Shown: positions 9,402 to 13,864 of the stretch, one piece after another
Position numbering within the stretch: position 1 is the stretch's first letter
Layout: each line of letters starts with the position of its first letter
NCBI GenBank assembly: GCA_040081555.1
Contig: JBEBGG010000087.1
Location: 1-13,864 of the forward strand
DNA from: CADEEX01 sp040081555
Lineage (GTDB): Bacteria > Acidobacteriota > Vicinamibacteria > Vicinamibacterales > CAVVIG01
Direction: 5' to 3'
DNA: 13,864 bases
Made by a program: the position numbers and the translations under genes
The notes under the pieces: generated by a model
The model's input: only the letters and a program-made list of their open reading frames with translations
What the model was told of the DNA's origin: nothing
Database searches by the model: none

Positions 9402-9444
9402 CCCTGCGCTGTGGCAGGGGGCGGGCGTGTCCGAATGCCGCCCG
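9402..9444 (+). other. Two adjacent inverted repeats in the 5' leader
   Basis: CCCTGC (9402-9407) and GCAGGG (9414-9419) form a perfect 6-bp stem with a 6-nt loop. Directly after it, CGGGCG (9422-9427) and CGCCCG (9439-9444) form a second 6-bp stem with an 11-nt loop. Both lie in the predicted untranslated leader, just downstream of the promoter candidate. They match no riboswitch class that I recognise. Short GC stems arise easily by chance in DNA of this composition, so a regulatory role is speculative. Confidence 0.25.
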
Positions 9445-9538
9445 TGGGCGCTCCTGCGCGGCGGACCCCACCGTTGAGAAGCCTCGAATGTCGGCCATCG
9501 TCTCGTTGACGTCGTCGACAAAACTCGGTCGGATCCCT

Positions 9539-12500
9539 ATGTTGCAGCGTGCCCGTTTCGTCCTGATCACCCTGGTCATGCTGGCGTTTGCCAGCCTTCC
9601 GGGCGTGGCCTCCGCCCAGCCGATTCACGAGTTCACCGGTGCCGATGGCGCCGCACCCGCGGGAGATCTCGTGCAGGGCCGCGACGGCTTGCTGTACGGC
9701 TGGACCAGCTATGGCGGCGACTTCAGCCGTGGGACGCTCTTTCGCGTGGCCGCCGACGGGACGGGGTTTGAGACCCTCTACTCCTTCGGTGACGGCAGCC
9801 TCCCGTCCGACGGAGCTGTGCCACAGAAGGGCGGTCTCCTGGAAGTGGCGCCGGGCCTCTTCTACGGCACCACCTTCGAAGGAGGCCTCCATGGCCGGGG
9901 TGCGCTGTTCACGCTGGACGTGTCGGGTGCCGTTCCCGTGGTTACGACCCTGCACTCGTTTGCCACTACCGAACCTGGTCCCGACGGTGGCCTGATTCGC
10001 AGCAGCGCCGACGGCCTGCTCTACGGCACGACGTCGGGCGCGGGGTGGGGCGACTTCGGCACGATCTACCGCGTTGCCACTGACGGCAGCGGGTTCTCGG
10101 TCCTGTATCGGTTTATTGGAGTTGACGGGGAAGAGCCCACGGGGATCATCGAGGGCAGCGACGGTTGGCTCTACGGCACCACCAGGCGGGGAGGCACTGC
10201 CAGCGCCGGCGTGGTCTTCCGCGCGCCTCGCGATGGCAGCGGCGCCATCGAGGTACTCGCTCATCTGGAGGGCAGCCCAGTGGCGGGGCTGACTGAAGTG
10301 CTGGCGCAGGACGGCGCGCGGCATCTGTACGGTGTCGAAGTTGGCGGCGGCGTGGCGCCGTTTGGCAGCATCTTCCGGCTTCACCTGGACGGGACGGGGT
10401 TTCAACGCACCGCCACGTTCTCGGGTGGCAGCGACGGCGCGTATCCGCGATCACGCCTGATACTCGGCCGCGACGGCGTCCTCTATGGCACCGCCTCCTC
10501 CAGCGGGGGCGGTTGCGGGGTCGACATCTGCGGCAGCGTCTTCCGCGTGCTGCCGACCGGCGAGCCCTACACGATTCGCGCCTTCACGCTCGCCAACGGT
10601 GCGTCGCCGGACGGCGCCCTTGTCCAGGGGACCGATGGGCATCTCTACGGCACGACCCGGGAGGGCGGTGACGTCAGCACAAGTGCAGGCGTCGTCTTCG
10701 TCGTCCGAGACCCGGCGACGATGCCGCTCCGCTTCAGCGGCCCGCTCACGGCGACCGAGGGACAGGCCGTCACCTACGACGTCACCCTCGACAACACCGT
10801 CGGTGTTCGGCTGCCCGGACCCTTCACCGTGAACCTGACGGTCTCCGCGGGCCTGCAGTTCGTGTCTGCGTCGCCCGCGAGTGACTGGCTCTGCGCGACC
10901 AGTGCCGCGGGTCTGACGTGTCAGTGGCCGCTCGATCTCGAGGCAGGTGCGGCGACCCCCATCAACCACCTCACCTTCATGCCGACGCCGCCCTTCTCGA
11001 CCGCGTGTGGCATCGGTCCGTCCCCGTGCATGTCGGTGCGCGCCCAGCTGCCGGCGGCGGGTGTCTCCCTGCTGGTGGCCGGCACAGTCTCGCCGCTGGC
11101 CGCTGGCACCCCCAACGCCGGGCCGCAACCCGCCGACGACGTGGTGGGCGTGGCGGGGCAGATACCCGCGACGGTGTACGTACTCGCCAACGACACGGAC
11201 CCCGATAGCGACCCCCTGACCGTCGTGAACATCGAGACGCCGCCGGCCGCGGGCGACGCCGTGATCAACCCAGACGGCAGCATCACCTACCAGCCGTTCG
11301 AGACGCTCACACAGAACGATAGCTTTCGCTACCGCGTCAGCGACGGTCGTGGTTCCACGGCCACTGCCCTTGTCACCGTCGAGCCGCGCGTGCCCACATT
11401 GCGCACGTCCAAGCTCGTCATCGACGTGGGGCCGCTGGCCGTCGGCCGGGTCGCCGGCGGGCGCACCACCGCCTACAGCGACTACGTGTTGTCTGGTCGC
11501 ATCCGGCTGGAGGCATTGACGCCTCAGGAGCTGGCGGACTTTCTGGTGGGGACGACCTACGACCCGGCAAGGACGGTGTCTGATCCCGCAGATTTTTACG
11601 GCCAATTCTGGGGTGCCGACACCATCGGGAGCATGGTGATCATCTACTTCCGGCCGACGGTCGTTGGCCGGGTGTCAGTGGCTCGTGCGGTGCTGACGAC
11701 GGACATGCCGGAGCTCGCGCCGATTACGACCTCGCTCCTCATCGTCGGCGTCGGCGCCGATCCGGCCACCGCGCCGGTGCGGGCGACCGACGACACGTTC
11801 ACGATCCCGATGAACACGTCAACGGCCGTCGACGTGCTGGCCAATGACGGCACCGAATCGGGCGGCACGCGGCCCCTCTACGTCGCCTCGGGGGGAGCGT
11901 GTAGCTCCGTCATCGGGCTCGATCCTCCTTCGGGGTGGGCACCGTGCGCCAACGGAATCGGCGGTAGTGTCACCCTCCCGCCGTCAATCCAGGGTTCGCA
12001 GCTGATCACGGTCTCACCTCCGAACGGCGCCACCGGCATCGCCACGTTCGCGTATGCCTCGGCCGAACTGGACGCGTGTTTCGGCCCACCGCGGGCGGAG
12101 GGGGAGTGCCAGCTCGAGACCACCATGTACTTTGCGGCAGTGACCGTGAACGTCGTTCCTCCCGACAAGGCCGATCTTGGCGTGAGGCTCACAGCGACGC
12201 CGGGGACGGTGCCGCTCGGCGACGCGGTGACGCTGCGGCTCACGGTGACCAACGCCGGGCCTGACACGGCGCGGGCGGTGACGCTCTCGGGCCTGGGCGT
12301 GCTGAGCCTCAGCCACACCATCGAGGGCGTGACGTCGTCGTTGGGGAGCTGCACGCTAGATGCCGCGGGGCTGGTGTGCGCCTTGGGCGACCTGGCCGCC
12401 AACGAGTCGGCCACGGTGGACGTGGTCGCGCGGGCGACGGCGCAGGTGTTCGCGGGCATTACCGATCCGCAGACGGGCGTGCTGCTGGGCGCCAGCGTGG

Positions 12501-13864
12501 CCAGTGCGACCGACGACCCGGCCCCCGCCAACAACTCGGTCTTCACCTCGTATGTGGTGCGCCGCCAGCAGGCCGATCTGGGCGTGAGCCTCACGGCGAC
12601 GCCGGGGACGGTGCCGCTTGGCGACGCCGTGACGCTGCGGCTCACGGTCACCAACGCCGGGCCGGACACGGCACGGGCGGTGAGGCTCTCGGGCCTGGGC
12701 GTGCTGAGCCTCAGCCACACTATTGAGGGCGTGACGCCGTCGCTGGGGAGTTGCACGCTAGATGCCGCGGGGCTGGTGTGCGGGCTGGGCGACCTGGCCG
12801 CCAGCCAGTCGGCGACGGTGGACGTGGTCGCGCGGGCGACGGCGCAGGTGTTCGAGGGCATCACCGATCCGCAGACGGGCGTGCTGCTGGGCGCCAGCGT
12901 GGCCAGTACGTCGACGAACATTCCTGGGATCAGTGTGCTGCCGGCCACCGACGACCCGGCTCCCACCAACAACTCGGTCTTCACGTCGTATATCGTGCGC
13001 CGGCCGCAGGCCGATCTTGGCGTGAGCCTCACGGCGACGCCGGGGACGGTGCCGCTCGGCGACGCCGTGACGCTGCGGCTCACGGTGACCAACGCCGGGC
13101 CGGACACGGCGCGGGCGGTGAGGCTCTCGGGCCTGGGCGTGCTGAGCACCACCCACACCATCGAGGGCGTGACATCGTCGCTGGGGAGCTGTACGACGGA
13201 CACCGCCGGGCTGGTGTGTGCCTTGGGCGACCTGGCCGCCAACCAGTCGGCCACGGTGGACGTGGTCGCCCGGGCGACGGCGCAGGTGTTCGAGGGCATC
13301 ACTGAGCCGCAGACGGGCGTGCTGCTCGGCGCCAGCGTGGCCAGTACGTCGACCAACATTCCTGGGATCAGTGTGCTGCCGGCCACCGACGACCCCGACC
13401 CGACCAATAACTCGTTCTCGAACGCGTATATCGTGCGCCGGCCACAGGCCGATCTGGGCGTGAGCCTCACGGCGACGCCGGGGGCGGTGACGCTGGGCGA
13501 GGCGGTGACGGTGCGGTTGACGGTGACCAACGGCGGGCCGGATACGGCGCGGGCGGTGAGGCTCTCGGGCCTGGGCGTGCTGAGCACCACCCACACCATC
13601 GAGGGCGTGACATCGTCGCTAGGGAGCTGTACGACGGACACCGCCGGGCTGGTGTGCGCCCTGGGCGACCTGGCCGCCAACCAGTCGGCCACCGTGGACG
13701 TGGTCGCGCGGGCGACGACGCAGGTGTTCGAGGGCATCACTGGGCCGCAGACGGGCGTGCTGCTCGGCGCCAGCGTGGCCAGTACGTCGACGAACATTCC
13801 TGGGATCAGTGTGCTGCCGGCCACCGACGACCCGGACCCGACCAATAACTCGTTCTCGAACGCG
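9539..13864 (+). CDS. Secreted GloVer-repeat / DUF11-repeat multidomain protein (3' end outside window)
   Basis: An ATG at 9539 opens a frame with no stop to the window end, giving 1442 visible residues. Residues 1-26 are a Sec-type signal peptide: QRAR n-region, hydrophobic core FVLITLVMLAFA, and a VASA cleavage site before Q27. Residues 42-391 hold seven GloVer repeats (TIGR03803-type, LYGTTxxGG...GxVFRxxxDG). Residues about 395-522 resemble a degenerate DUF11 domain. Residues 531-614 are a cadherin/Big_9-like domain with VLANDTDPDSDPL and SDGRGS, whose acidic motif suggests calcium binding. Residues about 618-740 match no family I know. Residues about 745-876 contain a second VDVLANDG module. 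From residue 878, DUF11 repeats run past the edge. GloVer proteins are typically secreted or surface-anchored with varied anchors; the anchor here would be past the window. The start at 9539 gives a normal signal peptide but a poor ribosome binding site. An in-frame ATG at 9488, preceded by GAGAAG, would add 17 residues and is a real alternative. Substrate and partner are unknown. Confidence 0.88.
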   Translation, partial: MLQRARFVLITLVMLAFASLPGVASAQPIHEFTGADGAAPAGDLVQGRDGLLYGWTSYGGDFSRGTLFRVAADGTGFETLYSFGDGSLPSDGAVPQKGGLLEVAPGLFYGTTFEGGLHGRGALFTLDVSGAVPVVTTLHSFATTEPGPDGGLIRSSADGLLYGTTSGAGWGDFGTIYRVATDGSGFSVLYRFIGVDGEEPTGIIEGSDGWLYGTTRRGGTASAGVVFRAPRDGSGAIEVLAHLEGSPVAGLTEVLAQDGARHLYGVEVGGGVAPFGSIFRLHLDGTGFQRTATFSGGSDGAYPRSRLILGRDGVLYGTASSSGGGCGVDICGSVFRVLPTGEPYTIRAFTLANGASPDGALVQGTDGHLYGTTREGGDVSTSAGVVFVVRDPATMPLRFSGPLTATEGQAVTYDVTLDNTVGVRLPGPFTVNLTVSAGLQFVSASPASDWLCATSAAGLTCQWPLDLEAGAATPINHLTFMPTPPFSTACGIGPSPCMSVRAQLPAAGVSLLVAGTVSPLAAGTPNAGPQPADDVVGVAGQIPATVYVLANDTDPDSDPLTVVNIETPPAAGDAVINPDGSITYQPFETLTQNDSFRYRVSDGRGSTATALVTVEPRVPTLRTSKLVIDVGPLAVGRVAGGRTTAYSDYVLSGRIRLEALTPQELADFLVGTTYDPARTVSDPADFYGQFWGADTIGSMVIIYFRPTVVGRVSVARAVLTTDMPELAPITTSLLIVGVGADPATAPVRATDDTFTIPMNTSTAVDVLANDGTESGGTRPLYVASGGACSSVIGLDPPSGWAPCANGIGGSVTLPPSIQGSQLITVSPPNGATGIATFAYASAELDACFGPPRAEGECQLETTMYFAAVTVNVVPPDKADLGVRLTATPGTVPLGDAVTLRLTVTNAGPDTARAVTLSGLGVLSLSHTIEGVTSSLGSCTLDAAGLVCALGDLAANESATVDVVARATAQVFAGITDPQTGVLLGASVASATDDPAPANNSVFTSYVVRRQQADLGVSLTATPGTVPLGDAVTLRLTVTNAGPDTARAVRLSGLGVLSLSHTIEGVTPSLGSCTLDAAGLVCGLGDLAASQSATVDVVARATAQVFEGITDPQTGVLLGASVASTSTNIPGISVLPATDDPAPTNNSVFTSYIVRRPQADLGVSLTATPGTVPLGDAVTLRLTVTNAGPDTARAVRLSGLGVLSTTHTIEGVTSSLGSCTTDTAGLVCALGDLAANQSATVDVVARATAQVFEGITEPQTGVLLGASVASTSTNIPGISVLPATDDPDPTNNSFSNAYIVRRPQADLGVSLTATPGAVTLGEAVTVRLTVTNGGPDTARAVRLSGLGVLSTTHTIEGVTSSLGSCTTDTAGLVCALGDLAANQSATVDVVARATTQVFEGITGPQTGVLLGASVASTSTNIPGISVLPATDDPDPTNNSFSNA
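9662..10711 (+). repeat. Seven GloVer (TIGR03803-type) repeats
   Basis: Seven units of roughly 45-50 residues follow the signal peptide. Each carries a D-G-x-L-Y-G-T-T core, then GG, then G-x-[VIL]-[FY]-R and a closing aromatic strand ending in a YSF- or YRF-like motif. The cores read LLYGWTS, LFYGTTF, LLYGTTS, WLYGTTR, HLYGVEV, VLYGTAS and HLYGTTR. The fifth and sixth are the least canonical, and the sixth has a cysteine pair (CGVDIC) inserted before its GSVF strand. Such repeats probably fold as a beta-propeller-like or stacked structure, and seven would suit a propeller. That fold is inference. Confidence 0.8.
12170..13864 (+). repeat. Four near-identical DUF11 repeats (fourth runs off the edge)
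   Basis: Units start at 12170, 12572, 13010 and 13448, each at the codon for the A of ADLGV. The first is 402 bp (134 residues) and the next two are 438 bp (146 residues). The fourth is visible for 417 bp. Each unit has the DUF11 features: ADLGVSLTATPG, RLTVTNAGPDTA, a C-x8-C pair around LGSC...GLVC, and the LGDLAANQSATVDVV strand. By eye, units 3 and 4 differ at about 20 of 417 positions. The 36-bp length difference is an in-frame segment (STNIPGISVLPA region) that is absent from unit 1. The close identity points to recent duplication or gene conversion. Repeats of this kind usually act as stalks in surface proteins. Confidence 0.85.

Larger units (their letters stand above)
9105..9538. other. 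Intergenic region between the two giant genes
   Basis: These 434 bases separate the stop of the repeat gene from the chosen start of the GloVer/DUF11 gene. They contain a possible terminator hairpin near the left end, a sigma70-like promoter in the middle and a GC-rich leader with inverted repeats, each listed separately. A minus-strand frame of 70 codons (9168-9380) crosses the region. It lacks a ribosome binding site and recognisable homology, so it is not called as a gene. The stretch 9170-9355 shows nothing else I can name. Confidence 0.7.

Noticed and set aside
9506..9534. TTGACG as an alternative -35 box just before the second gene
   Set aside because: At 17 bp there is only TCGGAT, a poor -10, and the start of transcription would fall at or past the ATG. 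The 9356-9383 pair is far better.
10451..11605. A 384-codon minus-strand frame
   Set aside because: It is Arg/Gly-rich, matches no family, and is opposite the GloVer and Big_9-like coding sequence.
11878..13845. A 655-codon minus-strand frame that itself looks repetitive
   Set aside because: It is antisense to the DUF11 repeats, and its repetition simply mirrors them. The + frame has a signal peptide and recognisable domains.
1..13864. CRISPR array or mobile element as the source of the repetition
   Set aside because: All repeats are codon-phased multiples of three inside open frames, with no spacers, terminal inverted repeats, transposase or integrase.

Overview
The window is GC-rich and holds two very large genes on the + strand, both cut by a window edge, separated by one intergenic region of about 430 bases. 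Both encode proteins built almost wholly of tandem extracellular-type beta-domains. No tRNA, rRNA, mobile element, CRISPR array, phage gene or defence system is visible. GloVer repeats, DUF11 repeats and carboxypeptidase-regulatory-like repeats at high GC would fit a soil bacterium such as an Acidobacteriota (Vicinamibacteria-like) or a related environmental lineage. This is a guess from protein style; no phylogenetic marker is present.

Region 1 (1-9104): the 3' part of a giant gene, open at the left edge. The visible 3033 residues consist of about 30 consecutive copies of a 100-106-residue carboxypeptidase-regulatory-like (transthyretin/CnaB-like) domain, ending directly after the last copy. 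Every copy has exactly two cysteines, in one loop, and I saw no cysteine elsewhere. The spacing between them varies (CC, CxxC, CxxxC, CxxxxC) and is not random along the chain.

Region 2 (9105-9538): intergenic. It holds a possible weak terminator hairpin for the first gene, a good sigma70-type promoter candidate (TTGACA-16-CATAAT at 9356-9383), and a GC-rich leader of about 150 nt with two small inverted repeats.

Region 3 (9539-13864): the 5' part of a second large secreted protein, at least 1442 residues, open at the right edge. In order it has a signal peptide, seven GloVer (TIGR03803-type) repeats, a DUF11-like domain, a cadherin/Big_9-like domain, an unassigned stretch, a second 'VLAND'-type domain, and at least four DUF11 repeats. 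The last three DUF11 repeats are nearly identical in DNA, unlike the long-diverged repeats of the first gene.

The two genes may together serve a surface or extracellular-matrix role, but nothing in the sequence shows that they interact. The promoter candidate between them suggests that the second is transcribed independently. Long minus-strand open frames in this window are by-products of GC-rich repetitive coding sequence and are not annotated.
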